6,410 nt of DNA, from assembly GCA_002368865.1 (NCBI GenBank), contig DFDT01000174.1, forward strand, positions 1 through 6,410, written 5' to 3'. Source of the stretch: Lachnospiraceae bacterium UBA3821 (GTDB lineage: Bacteria > Bacillota > Clostridia > Lachnospirales > Lachnospiraceae). The notes beneath the pieces were generated by a model. The model had not been told where the DNA came from. It was given only the letters and a program-made list of their open reading frames with translations, and searched no databases. Made by a program: the position numbers and the translations under genes. Shown one piece after another: positions 1-6,222 of the stretch; within the stretch, counting starts at the first letter, position 1; each line of letters opens with the position of its first letter.

Positions 1-72
1 CTTTCCGGGCTTTACAGGGAAGCGGAAGTTACGATGGTGGAAGGAATCGGATGCTTCTGCTGCAAAAAATAA
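1..72 (+). CDS. C-terminal tail of an upstream gene (partial, unrecognised)
   Basis: Frame 1 is open from the window edge to a TAA at 70-72 and reads as a 23-residue tail ending in a cysteine-rich, basic end (GIGCFCCKK). The next gene starts 83 bases further on the same strand, so this could be the end of a preceding operon member. The other two forward frames are also open over this short stretch: frame 2 to a TGA near 140 and frame 3 to a TGA near 111. The choice of frame 1 therefore rests only on its more protein-like composition. No family can be assigned. An AAAGGAG directly after the stop has no start codon at a usable distance. Confidence 0.3.
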   Translation, partial: LSGLYREAEVTMVEGIGCFCCKK

Positions 73-155
73 AGGAGTTTTCAGAGCACGAAAGAAAAAG
101 TCCTTCCGATTGACCCGGCAAGACATAAAGTTACTGTTTTGAGGAGAAATCAGAT

Positions 156-1022
156 ATGGCGAGAAAAGATTCAGAGAATCAGAAGAAATCCATGAGCAGA
201 CTGTTTCGGGGCAAGGCGATCTTCAAACCGCTGAATACTGGCAGGATCGACGAGCATGTGGCCTGTGTGCGTGAGTGGGTGGCAAATATTTTCTTCTATA
301 CGAAGAACGGCACCACGATCATGATCGATGCGGGCTACAATTATGCCAGACTGAAAGAAAAAATGGGCTGGCTGGACATGGACCCGGCATCGATCAAACA
401 TATCCTGATCACGCATCAGGATACGGACCACGTCGGTGCCTTGGAGCGGGACAGCGAACTTCTCTTCAAGGGCGCGACAGTGTATATCGGGGAGATCGAA
501 AACCGGTATCTGACCGGCGAGGTCAGGAGGAAGGTGTTTCACGGAGCATACAGGCTTCCAATGGTCAAGACGGATAATCGGAAGATTCTGCTAAAAGACG
601 GCGAAGTGTTTCAGATCGGGGATATCAAAGTCGAATGCATTCTGGTTCCTGGACACACTTGGGGACACATGGTCTACCTCATCGATGATGAGTATTTGTT
701 TACCGGCGATACGATCTGGTTCGGTGCGGACGGCGGCTACAGCTTTATCAGCACGCTGGCTGAGGATAACAAGCTGGCGGTGCAATCCCTTGCAAAGCTG
801 GAAAAGAATCTCCGCAGCAGAGGGCAGTCCATAAAGATCATTACCGGTCATACCGGCTGGACGGATAACCTTGACTTTGCTTTTAAGCACAGAACAGAGA
901 TCTGTAAACCGTTCACCAAAAAATATACGGATCCGTCCGCGCCGTACGACGGCTACATAGAGGACGATGACACCGAAGAAAGTGCGAGAAATATACTTCT
1001 CAGAAAGGTGGCAATCAAATGA
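156..1022 (+). CDS. MBL-fold metallo-hydrolase
   Basis: This is a cytoplasmic hydrolase of the metallo-beta-lactamase superfamily, 288 residues, with no signal peptide. The metal-binding set is visible in order: THQDTDHVG at residues 86-94 (H87, D89, D91, H92), PGHTWGH with H167, FTGDT with D185, and TGHTG with H232. The first motif is HxDxDH rather than the classical HxHxDH; other superfamily members also carry Asp there, so the site is probably still metal-loaded. The start is supported by GAGGAG at 141-146, nine bases before the ATG. The C-terminus has an acidic patch (YIEDDDTEE, about 267-275). The stop overlaps the next gene's start by four bases, so the two are likely translated together. 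Substrate is unknown: glyoxalase II-like thioesterase, lactonase and phosphodiesterase activities all occur in this fold. A beta-lactamase role is unlikely because there is no export signal. Confidence 0.93.
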   Translation: MARKDSENQKKSMSRLFRGKAIFKPLNTGRIDEHVACVREWVANIFFYTKNGTTIMIDAGYNYARLKEKMGWLDMDPASIKHILITHQDTDHVGALERDSELLFKGATVYIGEIENRYLTGEVRRKVFHGAYRLPMVKTDNRKILLKDGEVFQIGDIKVECILVPGHTWGHMVYLIDDEYLFTGDTIWFGADGGYSFISTLAEDNKLAVQSLAKLEKNLRSRGQSIKIITGHTGWTDNLDFAFKHRTEICKPFTKKYTDPSAPYDGYIEDDDTEESARNILLRKVAIK

Positions 1023-1813
1023 AGGCAGATTATAAGAACTGGGTACCGAAAAGCATGGTCTATGGGCTCACAGGCGGGACGCTTGCCGCGTTTGTCCTGT
1101 TTCTTCTTTTCGGAGCAACAGACATGATTCTTCAGGGAACGCCGAGACTGATCTGCGGGATCATTTTCGGGATCGGCACCCTGGTTCTGCTGTTCTTTAC
1201 CGTGTGGATGGGAGCGCTGCACAGGACATTCGACTACAACGGAAAGCGGAAACTGGCAAAGACGATCATTGACGGCACCGCGAAATACGTAACGATCCCG
1301 GATGGCGGAACCGGCCTGGATGTGGGCTGCGGCAGCGGCGCACTGACCATTGCCTGTGCGAAGTGGAATCCGAAAGCGACAATGGTCGGCTGTGATATCT
1401 GGTCCGGGGCGTACAAGGCAGATTTTACGAAGAAACGCTGTGAGGAAAATGCCAAAGCAGAGGGTGCGTCCAACGTTCGCTTTGAGGAAGGCAATGCCAT
1501 CCGTCTGCCGTTTGAAGACGAGAGTTTCGATGCCGTCACCAGCAATTATGTTTATCACAATATCACCGGTCATGATAAGCAGAAACTTCTTCTGGAGACC
1601 CTGCGCGTGCTGAAAAAAGGCGGCACCTTTGCTATCCATGACCTGATGAGCAAGGCCCGCTACGGCGATATGGACGACTTTGTGCGAAAACTGAAAGCGG
1701 AAGGCTATGAGCAGGTTCGCTTGATCGATACCACCGACGGGACCTTTATGGGCAGGAAAGAAGCCTCGTGGCTTGGACTTGCCGGTTCCACGCTGCTGAT
1801 CGGAAAGAAATAA
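1019..1813 (+). CDS. Class I SAM-dependent methyltransferase with two N-terminal membrane helices
   Basis: This 264-residue protein has two hydrophobic segments (about 13-35 and 43-65) followed by a Rossmann-type methyltransferase domain from about residue 85. Motif I is LDVGCGSG at 100-107. The acidic residue after strand 2 is D126 (GCDIWSG). The acceptor-side strand is FDAVTSNYVYHNI at 170-182, followed by the LRVLKKGGTFAIHD segment at 195-208. These features identify a UbiE/COQ5-like Methyltransf_11 or _25 type domain, expected on the cytoplasmic face of the membrane. The ATG overlaps the upstream hydrolase stop (ATGA), with AAAGGTGG seven bases before the start. The membrane hairpin suggests a lipid or other membrane-associated acceptor, but the substrate is not readable from the sequence. 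The gene converges on the hydrolase ending at 1865. Confidence 0.92.
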   Translation: MKADYKNWVPKSMVYGLTGGTLAAFVLFLLFGATDMILQGTPRLICGIIFGIGTLVLLFFTVWMGALHRTFDYNGKRKLAKTIIDGTAKYVTIPDGGTGLDVGCGSGALTIACAKWNPKATMVGCDIWSGAYKADFTKKRCEENAKAEGASNVRFEEGNAIRLPFEDESFDAVTSNYVYHNITGHDKQKLLLETLRVLKKGGTFAIHDLMSKARYGDMDDFVRKLKAEGYEQVRLIDTTDGTFMGRKEASWLGLAGSTLLIGKK

Positions 1814-1822
1814 ACATAATGC

Positions 1823-1850
1823 TCTGTGCGGTCAAACGGCAGATCTTTTT
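1823..1850 (+). terminator. Possible weak terminator after the methyltransferase
   Basis: In the 51-base gap between convergent genes, a short TCTG...CAGA inverted repeat (1823-1826 and 1840-1843) is followed by TCTTTTT at 1844-1850. The stem is only four base pairs, with poor pairing inside the loop, so this is a tentative call based mainly on the T-run and the convergent position. Nothing else is visible between 1814 and 1864. Confidence 0.22.
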
Positions 1851-1864
1851 CTCTCATGATTTCT

Positions 1865-2788
1865 CTATCCCCAATCCGCCAAGACCTTTTTTAGTCTCCG
1901 GTCAATATCGATCCGTGTTTCTCTGCACTCCTTCGGGTGTTCTTTTCCGGCCTTGAACATAAAGGAAACCAATAGTCCGGAGCCCACCGGCAACATCATT
2001 TTCAGCATGGACTCGGGAAAGGTAAAGTGCGTCCCGTATTCATAGAGCCAGCTTTCGTATGTGCAGTCATGCGGCCGTCTGGCAAGGCGATCCTCCATTC
2101 TGCGGATGTATCTGCAGGTATCCCAAAGCACGTCATCCTCCGCACCGATGAAGATGAGCTTCCCGTGGATATTCTCTACCTTGATCCGCTCTTCCTCTCG
2201 GATGGGATGCTTCTTCTCGGATTCGTCGAACATGTTCCGTGAAGCGACCTTATCGCCGCCTGCCTTGGATTCCTCCTGAATCTTTTTCCAGTATTCCGGA
2301 TGCCGATAGGCATAGGGCAGATAAGGCAGCGGCTCGTTTTGCCATGATACAGAGGATTCGTTATCACCGGGCCTCTCAGTCGCACCGTCCTTGCCGTCGC
2401 GGTAGAAGCCCTCCATCACAAAGTCCGGGGGCGAGATCGCAATCGTCAGCGACAACTCTGAATAATAGGATGCCGCCAGAAGCGCCATCATTCCTGTGGT
2501 GGAAGCACCCACAACCCCGATCATTTCACAGCCTTGTGCTTTCATAAACTTGATCGCTTTGCTGAAGCGCTCCAGCGGATAGTTGTGATGCCCGTAATCT
2601 CTCTTATCCGGCGACATCGCCATCACATGGATACCCTGCTGATTCAGCCATTTCGCCCCGGTCCGGGCCATGCGGTCCTCCGCGCTGTCGCCCAGCATGA
2701 GGATGAACCCCCTTTTACTCTCGGCCGATGCCGGATACCACGCTCCGTTATATCCATCGGACTCTATTCTGAATACCTGCCTTTTCAT
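1865..2788 (-). CDS. Alpha/beta hydrolase, BAAT C-terminal / acyl-CoA thioester hydrolase-like
   Basis: This is a 307-residue cytoplasmic serine hydrolase. The nucleophile elbow is GASTTG at 94-99 (S96), preceded by a hydrophobic strand. The acid is in GAEDDVLWD at 215-223 (D218 or D219). The histidine is H254 in YGTHFTFPES. The order of Ser, the DDxxW-type segment and the His-x-Phe-x-x-Pro segment resembles the catalytic domain of bile acid-CoA:amino acid N-acyltransferase and type I acyl-CoA thioesterases. The N-terminal beta-sandwich of the eukaryotic proteins is absent. Bacterial relatives are usually annotated as thioesterase-like hydrolases, and the true substrate is unknown. Start choice is secure: GGGAGG at 2795-2800 lies six bases before the ATG. 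The gene has its own near-consensus promoter upstream and appears monocistronic. A lid-like charged insertion lies between residues 125 and 205. Confidence 0.9.
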   Translation of the reverse strand: MKRQVFRIESDGYNGAWYPASAESKRGFILMLGDSAEDRMARTGAKWLNQQGIHVMAMSPDKRDYGHHNYPLERFSKAIKFMKAQGCEMIGVVGASTTGMMALLAASYYSELSLTIAISPPDFVMEGFYRDGKDGATERPGDNESSVSWQNEPLPYLPYAYRHPEYWKKIQEESKAGGDKVASRNMFDESEKKHPIREEERIKVENIHGKLIFIGAEDDVLWDTCRYIRRMEDRLARRPHDCTYESWLYEYGTHFTFPESMLKMMLPVGSGLLVSFMFKAGKEHPKECRETRIDIDRRLKKVLADWG

Positions 2789-2794
2789 AATAAA

Positions 2795-2800
2795 CCTCCC
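2795..2800 (-). promoter_or_regulatory. Ribosome binding site of the BAAT-like hydrolase
   Basis: On the minus strand GGGAGG is followed by a six-base spacer and the ATG at 2788. This strong site fixes the start. Confidence 0.8.
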
Positions 2801-2849
2801 TCAAAACAAGGAGCAAATCCATGATGTCATCTATCCTGATCTATGGTTT

Positions 2850-2878
2850 ATTATAGTTAGATATTGCTAATTCGTCAA
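2850..2878 (-). promoter_or_regulatory. Near-consensus sigma-A promoter for the BAAT-like hydrolase
   Basis: On the minus strand TTGACG (2873-2878) is separated by exactly 17 bases from TATAAT (2850-2855). This is five of six at -35 and six of six at -10 with ideal spacing, so strong basal transcription is expected from about 2843. The leader to the ATG would be about 55 bases. The spacer contains a TTAG-N6-CTAA inverted repeat (2857-2870) that could be a repressor site; this part is inference. Confidence 0.8.
2857..2870. promoter_or_regulatory. Candidate operator within the promoter spacer
   Basis: The spacer between -35 and -10 carries TTAG at 2857-2860 and CTAA at 2867-2870, an imperfect palindrome of 14 bases. 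Small dimeric repressors such as MarR or TetR types often bind in this position, but the arms are only four bases long in an AT-rich stretch and may be chance. Confidence 0.25.
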
Positions 2879-2882
2879 GTAC

Positions 2883-2918
2883 AAGCGCTGTGGAAATGTT
2901 TGAATCTCCACAGCGCTT
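2883..2918 (-). terminator. Perfect 12-bp hairpin downstream of the secreted repeat protein gene
   Basis: The arms AAGCGCTGTGGA (2883-2894) and TCCACAGCGCTT (2907-2918) are exact reverse complements, with a 12-base loop. The hairpin lies 35 bases beyond the stop codon of the upstream minus-strand gene (2954), where a terminator is expected. On the minus strand it is followed by GTACTTGACG rather than a T-run, so it is not a textbook intrinsic terminator. It may act as an mRNA 3'-end stabiliser, a weak terminator, or a protein-binding palindrome just upstream of the next promoter's -35 box. Confidence 0.55.
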
Positions 2919-2953
2919 CTGGTTCCTATTTACTTATCCGGCTGACATATCCT

Positions 2954-4081
2954 CTATTGAATCTCCATGCCGCCATCGCATTCTATGGTCTTTGCACAGG
3001 CCGGGTCACCGACCACACTCCCAATGGATTCTCCGCCGCCGGTGATCCTTCCGGACACGGCGCATTCGCGGATTTCAAAAGAGGACATCACGTCACTGCC
3101 CTCCATCATTTCTTTCCCAGCACCGATGAGGCCGCCTACAGAATCTGTGGTACCGGAAACATGGATGGTAACATCCTGCACGGTGCAACCGGTAATCTGT
3201 GCCGGTGCAGACGGATCATAGCTTCCGCCGAAGCCCAGCAGGCCGCCTACAAGGCGGTTACCTTCCCCGCTGACTGTGAGCACTGTATTCTTTGCGATGC
3301 AATTTGTGATCGCAGGGGCACCCCACGGTGCGCCGCAGACTGCACCGAATCCCCATGTGGCATTGCCCTCTGCGGTGATGCTGCCGCCGACTGCAGTGCA
3401 GTTTTCAATGGAACTCATGGTTGTGCCGCCCGCAATCAGTCCGGCACACGCGCCGTCATCGCCAAGCACAGTAATATCGGCTGTGGCGGCACAATCGGAG
3501 ATCAGGTCAAAGCCGGTTCCCACGATGCCTCCGATCCCCTGCATGCCTGTCAGAACATTCTCTCCAACGAGATCGATGTTTGCGACCTTGCAATTCATAA
3601 ATTGCAGCCCAACTGCACCACCTACGAGATAAGCTCCCGATACATTTACGTTTTCGAGGACAAAATCGCCGATGTATGCTTCTGCAGCCTCTGTTCCGCT
3701 GGCACATCCAAACAGTCCGGCCCCCATGGGAGTATCGGCAGCTACTGTCAGATTGAAAATCTTATGGCCTTGTCCGTCAAAGGCGCCGGCAAAAGCATAG
3801 TGCGGATGCGGGACCTCAGCATCTTCCGGGGCGTCAGACCTTGGCTGAAACGCTCCAATGGGCTTCCAATTCTCGTACTCAGATAGATCAATGTCGTCGA
3901 TCAACACATAGTGTGCCGTCAGATCATCACGTACATGGTCCATTTGCCCCGCCGTTGAGATCTGCCATGGATCTTCCGCTGTCCCGCTGCCCCCGGCAAA
4001 GACTGCTTCTGCCGAAGCCGTTACAGGGAACACCAGCAAAAGCGCGACCACAAGCAGAATCGAACACCATTTTCTCTGCAT
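2954..4081 (-). CDS. Secreted GLUG-motif-type repeat protein
   Basis: This is a 375-residue exported protein. A signal peptide is clear: MQRKW, a hydrophobic core to about residue 20, then TASA with probable cleavage after A24. The mature N-terminus shows the module typical of GLUG surface proteins: GSGTAEDPWQIST (32-44), a DDIDLS segment, WKPIG, FAGAFDGQGHKIFNLT (97-112), then GLFG. From about 150 onward there are seven glycine-rich strands of the type GG(L/I/A)(V/L/I)G at about 151, 182, 211, 243, 276, 313 and 351. Each is followed by a turn with one cysteine (164, 197, 228, 261, 299, 340, 368), which suggests a right-handed beta-helix. There is no LPXTG motif or C-terminal membrane anchor, so release into the medium or non-covalent wall binding is likely. 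An in-frame TTG at 4099 is rejected as the start because GAGGAGG (4089-4095), seven bases before the ATG at 4081, lies inside that extension. No catalytic domain is visible; a role in adhesion or polymer binding is inferred from the family only. Confidence 0.85.
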   Translation of the reverse strand: MQRKWCSILLVVALLLVFPVTASAEAVFAGGSGTAEDPWQISTAGQMDHVRDDLTAHYVLIDDIDLSEYENWKPIGAFQPRSDAPEDAEVPHPHYAFAGAFDGQGHKIFNLTVAADTPMGAGLFGCASGTEAAEAYIGDFVLENVNVSGAYLVGGAVGLQFMNCKVANIDLVGENVLTGMQGIGGIVGTGFDLISDCAATADITVLGDDGACAGLIAGGTTMSSIENCTAVGGSITAEGNATWGFGAVCGAPWGAPAITNCIAKNTVLTVSGEGNRLVGGLLGFGGSYDPSAPAQITGCTVQDVTIHVSGTTDSVGGLIGAGKEMMEGSDVMSSFEIRECAVSGRITGGGESIGSVVGDPACAKTIECDGGMEIQ

Positions 4082-4088
4082 AGAAATG

Positions 4089-4095
4089 CCTCCTC
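4089..4095 (-). promoter_or_regulatory. Ribosome binding site deciding the secreted protein's start
   Basis: GAGGAGG on the minus strand lies seven bases before ATG 4081. It places initiation directly at the signal peptide and excludes the upstream in-frame TTG. Confidence 0.8.
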
Positions 4096-4104
4096 TCAAA
4101 TTAT

Positions 4105-4123
4105 GGCAACATGGTTAGTTGCC
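4105..4123 (-). promoter_or_regulatory. Stem-loop or palindrome in the leader of the secreted protein gene
   Basis: GGCAAC (4105-4110) and GTTGCC (4118-4123) form a perfect six-base inverted repeat with a seven-base loop. It sits between a candidate -10 box (4131-4136) and the ribosome site (4089-4095). If that -10 is used, the stem would start almost at the mRNA 5' end. It could be a 5' stabilising hairpin or an operator overlapping the start of transcription. Confidence 0.4.
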
Positions 4124-4130
4124 TCTTACT

Positions 4131-4159
4131 ATTGTAGGACAGCATTTTCGCTTCATCCA
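4131..4159 (-). promoter_or_regulatory. Candidate weak promoter for the secreted protein gene
   Basis: On the minus strand TACAAT (4131-4136) matches five of six -10 positions. Seventeen bases upstream is TGGATG (4154-4159), which matches only three of six -35 positions. A good -10 with a poor -35 is typical of activator-dependent promoters, and the preceding gene encodes an AraC-type regulator. The alternative is simple read-through from the araC transcript; no clear terminator is visible between the two genes. Confidence 0.35.
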
Positions 4160-4188
4160 GCCCAAAAACAATTCGTTTTTTCCCAAAA

Positions 4189-5106
4189 TCAGTATTCTCT
4201 CGGGAGCACTCCAAAACGGCGCCTGAACGCTTCGGAAAACTGACCGGCTTTGACATAACCAACTGTTTCTGCCACTTCTCCGACCGTATACATTCCAGTA
4301 CGAAGCAGTCTTGCTGCCTCGCACAGTCTGCATTCAATGATATATGCATGCAGGGGCATTCCGTACTGTTTCTTGAAGTCTCCGGTAAGCTTGGAGGGGC
4401 TCACGCCATAGTCATGTGCCAGCGTGGAAATACTTGGCGCCGAAGTATACTCGCGGTCAATTCTTTCTTTTACTGCCCGCACAAGCTCCGCATCGTCAGG
4501 CCGAAGCCTGTTCTGGTGCTCTCCCATTGCATCCCGCATGCATATTGCCAGCAATTCATGCACAACCCCTTCCGCGCGCATCATGGCAAAGCGATCGGTA
4601 ATATCGCTCAGATGATGAAACGTGCCCAGCATAGCTCTGAGCTCCCGTGAGATCGGGAATCGCCGTCCGTTCAGCTCCTGAGTGATTTCCGCCACATCTG
4701 TCTCTGAAAAATATTGGCTCAAAAGTGACACCGCATAGCTTCTCGGAATGTTGATGGCGTGAAAGGCAAATTGTGCGCCTGCTCCGTAACACATTGCTTC
4801 GTCTGATCCGTCGCCGAGGCACAGGCATGCCTCCCATGGATCCAGCCTGAATGCATGATTATGGTTACATGAATGCCATACTACTCCTTCCCCCAGACAA
4901 AATAGCAGGCGGAGGTCACCCCCCACTTTACCTGACACCTGGGCTTCTCTTTCATAGCACATGCTCCAATTGGACAGGCTGATACCATTCGTCGTTGTCA
5001 GGCAGGAAATGTTGCCACAGCCCAGTTCTGATGGCAGCTGCACGGTCAAGGCGGGTGCTGTCCGGGTTAATTGGTACAGCTCTGACAATGCTTTTTTGGC
5101 GTTCAT
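4189..5106 (-). CDS. AraC-family transcriptional regulator
   Basis: This is a 305-residue DNA-binding regulator. The C-terminal ~100 residues carry the two helix-turn-helix units of the AraC/XylS family: SISTLAHDYGVSPSKLTGDF at 225-244 and VGEVAETVGYVKAGQFSEAF at 275-294, closing with the characteristic RRRFGVLPREY. The N-terminal ~200 residues have no recognised ligand motif but contain several cysteines (30, 35, 50, 70, 80, 94, 96, 106) and His/Asn-rich HSCNHNH at 78-84, which could bind a metal or small molecule (inference). The layout resembles PchR-like AraC proteins. The start is supported by GGGAGG about eight bases before the ATG. The gene follows the alpha/beta hydrolase by 41 bases with no terminator, so the two are probably co-transcribed. 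Likely targets are this operon and the adjacent secreted-protein gene, whose promoter has a weak -35 box. Confidence 0.93.
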   Translation of the reverse strand: MNAKKALSELYQLTRTAPALTVQLPSELGCGNISCLTTTNGISLSNWSMCYEREAQVSGKVGGDLRLLFCLGEGVVWHSCNHNHAFRLDPWEACLCLGDGSDEAMCYGAGAQFAFHAINIPRSYAVSLLSQYFSETDVAEITQELNGRRFPISRELRAMLGTFHHLSDITDRFAMMRAEGVVHELLAICMRDAMGEHQNRLRPDDAELVRAVKERIDREYTSAPSISTLAHDYGVSPSKLTGDFKKQYGMPLHAYIIECRLCEAARLLRTGMYTVGEVAETVGYVKAGQFSEAFRRRFGVLPREY

Positions 5107-5147
5107 GGTTTATTCCTCCCTTTCCCGGAGAGCATCTTCTGCTTTCC

Positions 5148-5897
5148 TCAAAGGCTGTTCAGTTCCTGGGCCATTCGCTCCGGATAAAACAGCGCCATAT
5201 CTCCGTGATCCATGCCCGCAAAGCTTTTGAAAACAGTATCAGGGACAAACTTCTTCATGTACTTCAGATCCCAATCTCTGGCTTTGCGTTCTTTTTCCGC
5301 ATACCAGTAATGAATCTCGCTGCAAAAACGCATGGTTTTCTTCGGCATTTGATAGTTGTTGCAGGAATCGAAGGTATTCCACAGCGTCTTATACGTGCAG
5401 TGACGGAACATATTGGCTAAGTATTTCAGATCCTCCTCGCTGTACTGGGTGGAGCTGAAGGCCTTCACTATCACGTTTTCCCCGCCTAGCTTGCCGAGGG
5501 CCATCATGCCGAAATCGCGCAACGCAATCAACCGGGTCAGGAGCCACGGTAGCTGATAGGGCGTGATCCCTCCGTCCATGACGTAGTGCCGCGCTTTCAG
5601 CTTTCCGTCCACCGCCATCCGCAGAACGATGCTGCCGCCCATGGAGCAGCCGTAGATCGCCTTTACTTCACGGATCCCTTTTTCCAGAAGGTCATCCGCC
5701 AGCTGAGACGCGATCCTCTCCACCGAGCTGAACTCAGAACCATTCTCAAGGTCATATCCCGGGATCGCGGGGATCAGCAGGTGATAGTCTTTTTCCAAAA
5801 GCGGAATAACATTTTCAAAGTAATCCCAGGTCACCAGCGACGGGTGGATCAGCAGAATGCATTCCGGGTTCTCTTTCCCATACTCATAAATTCTCAT
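5148..5897 (-). CDS. Alpha/beta hydrolase
   Basis: This is a cytoplasmic alpha/beta-fold hydrolase of 249 residues from the chosen start. The strand-turn ILLIHPSLVTWDYF at 14-27 supplies the oxyanion region, with HP in place of the usual HG. The nucleophile elbow is GCSMGG at 83-88 (S85) and the catalytic histidine is H231 in GMDHGDMAL. The acid is not obvious; YWYAEKE around 197-203 occupies the usual position with Glu. Two ATGs are possible. The one at 5906 has AAGGGG abutting it and GAGG 11 bases away. The one at 5897 has GGGG nine bases upstream and gives the family-like N-terminus MRIYEYG, so it is preferred. The 66-codon ORF upstream ends at 5922, and its stop lies next to this gene's GAGAGG. 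The gene is co-directional with the AraC regulator downstream. Substrate is unknown; esterase, lipase and C-C hydrolase activities all occur in this fold. Confidence 0.88.
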   Translation of the reverse strand: MRIYEYGKENPECILLIHPSLVTWDYFENVIPLLEKDYHLLIPAIPGYDLENGSEFSSVERIASQLADDLLEKGIREVKAIYGCSMGGSIVLRMAVDGKLKARHYVMDGGITPYQLPWLLTRLIALRDFGMMALGKLGGENVIVKAFSSTQYSEEDLKYLANMFRHCTYKTLWNTFDSCNNYQMPKKTMRFCSEIHYWYAEKERKARDWDLKYMKKFVPDTVFKSFAGMDHGDMALFYPERMAQELNSL

Positions 5898-5921
5898 GCA
5901 GATCATCCCCTTTTTTACCTC

Positions 5922-6122
5922 TCATACGATAAAGCCCGCATCCTGCCCGCGCATATCCGATGCAAAACAGCCCTGTGTGAAGCGGTAAAAGTGTTCTTTG
6001 TCCAAATGCTCACACATACCGAGGTTTCTTCCGGTCATTTTATAATCAAGGCTGCTCTCTGCCATCCTCCTGCATGCTGTCTCCATCTGCGCAGGATGCA
6101 TGGCACTTACTTTGGTAATCAT
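5922..6122 (-). CDS. Small hypothetical protein, unrecognised, possibly a remnant
   Basis: The frame is open from an ATG at 6122 to the TGA at 5922-5924, giving 66 residues. An in-frame TTG at 6167 would give 81. Neither start has a convincing ribosome site, although AGAAGA directly precedes the ATG. The product has three cysteines (17, 37, 52), His9, His39 and His44, and ends in GQDAGFIV; no membrane segment or known domain is recognised. Its end lies 15-24 bases before the alpha/beta hydrolase start, with the hydrolase's Shine-Dalgarno-like bases overlapping the stop region, which suggests translation through the junction. The weak start, and a 19-codon ORF in another frame immediately upstream, leave open that this is the rear part of a frameshifted gene. 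Confidence 0.42.
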   Translation of the reverse strand: MITKVSAMHPAQMETACRRMAESSLDYKMTGRNLGMCEHLDKEHFYRFTQGCFASDMRGQDAGFIV

Positions 6123-6150
6123 TCTTCTACGAGTTCCAAATGCAGGATCT

Positions 6151-6210
6151 TCAAGCGGGCATGCCAAACGGCAGTGCGCACATTATCAGCGTCAGAACCA
6201 GGGTGACCAT
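6151..6210 (-). CDS. 19-residue hydrophobic small ORF
   Basis: An ATG at 6210 opens a 19-codon frame ending in TGA at 6151-6153. The product is MVTLVLTLIMCALPFGMPA, hydrophobic over nearly its whole length and able to span a membrane once. The start is well supported: GGAG at 6219-6222 lies eight bases upstream, and the TAA of the preceding gene (6223-6225) directly abuts that site, so coupled translation is likely. It could be a genuine membrane micropeptide, or the first exposed part of a longer gene interrupted by a one-base indel, since the frame opened downstream at 6167 is shifted by one base relative to it. Confidence 0.4.
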   Translation of the reverse strand: MVTLVLTLIMCALPFGMPA

Positions 6211-6222
6211 TTTTTCCACTCC

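Noticed and set aside
110..137. TTGACC-16-TACTGT as a promoter for the MBL-fold gene
   Set aside because: The -10 box matches only three of six positions, and transcription would start inside the ribosome site.
953..1639. 228-codon open frame on the - strand
   Set aside because: It is antisense to the methyltransferase, whose motifs are intact; it has no ribosome site or recognisable domain.
2864..3886. 340-codon open frame on the + strand
   Set aside because: It runs antisense to the secreted repeat protein, has no ribosome site, and its cysteine- and histidine-rich composition is that of a shadow of the GG/NC repeats. The minus-strand gene has a signal peptide, a strong ribosome site and a clear family module.
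4082..4099. TTG start giving a six-residue longer secreted protein
   Set aside because: The extension contains the GAGGAGG ribosome site itself, and the signal peptide begins normally at the ATG at 4081.
4164..4180. AAAAAC-AATTC-GTTTTT palindrome after the AraC gene as a terminator
   Set aside because: The stem has five A-T pairs out of six and is followed by GGG on the minus strand, so it is too weak to call.
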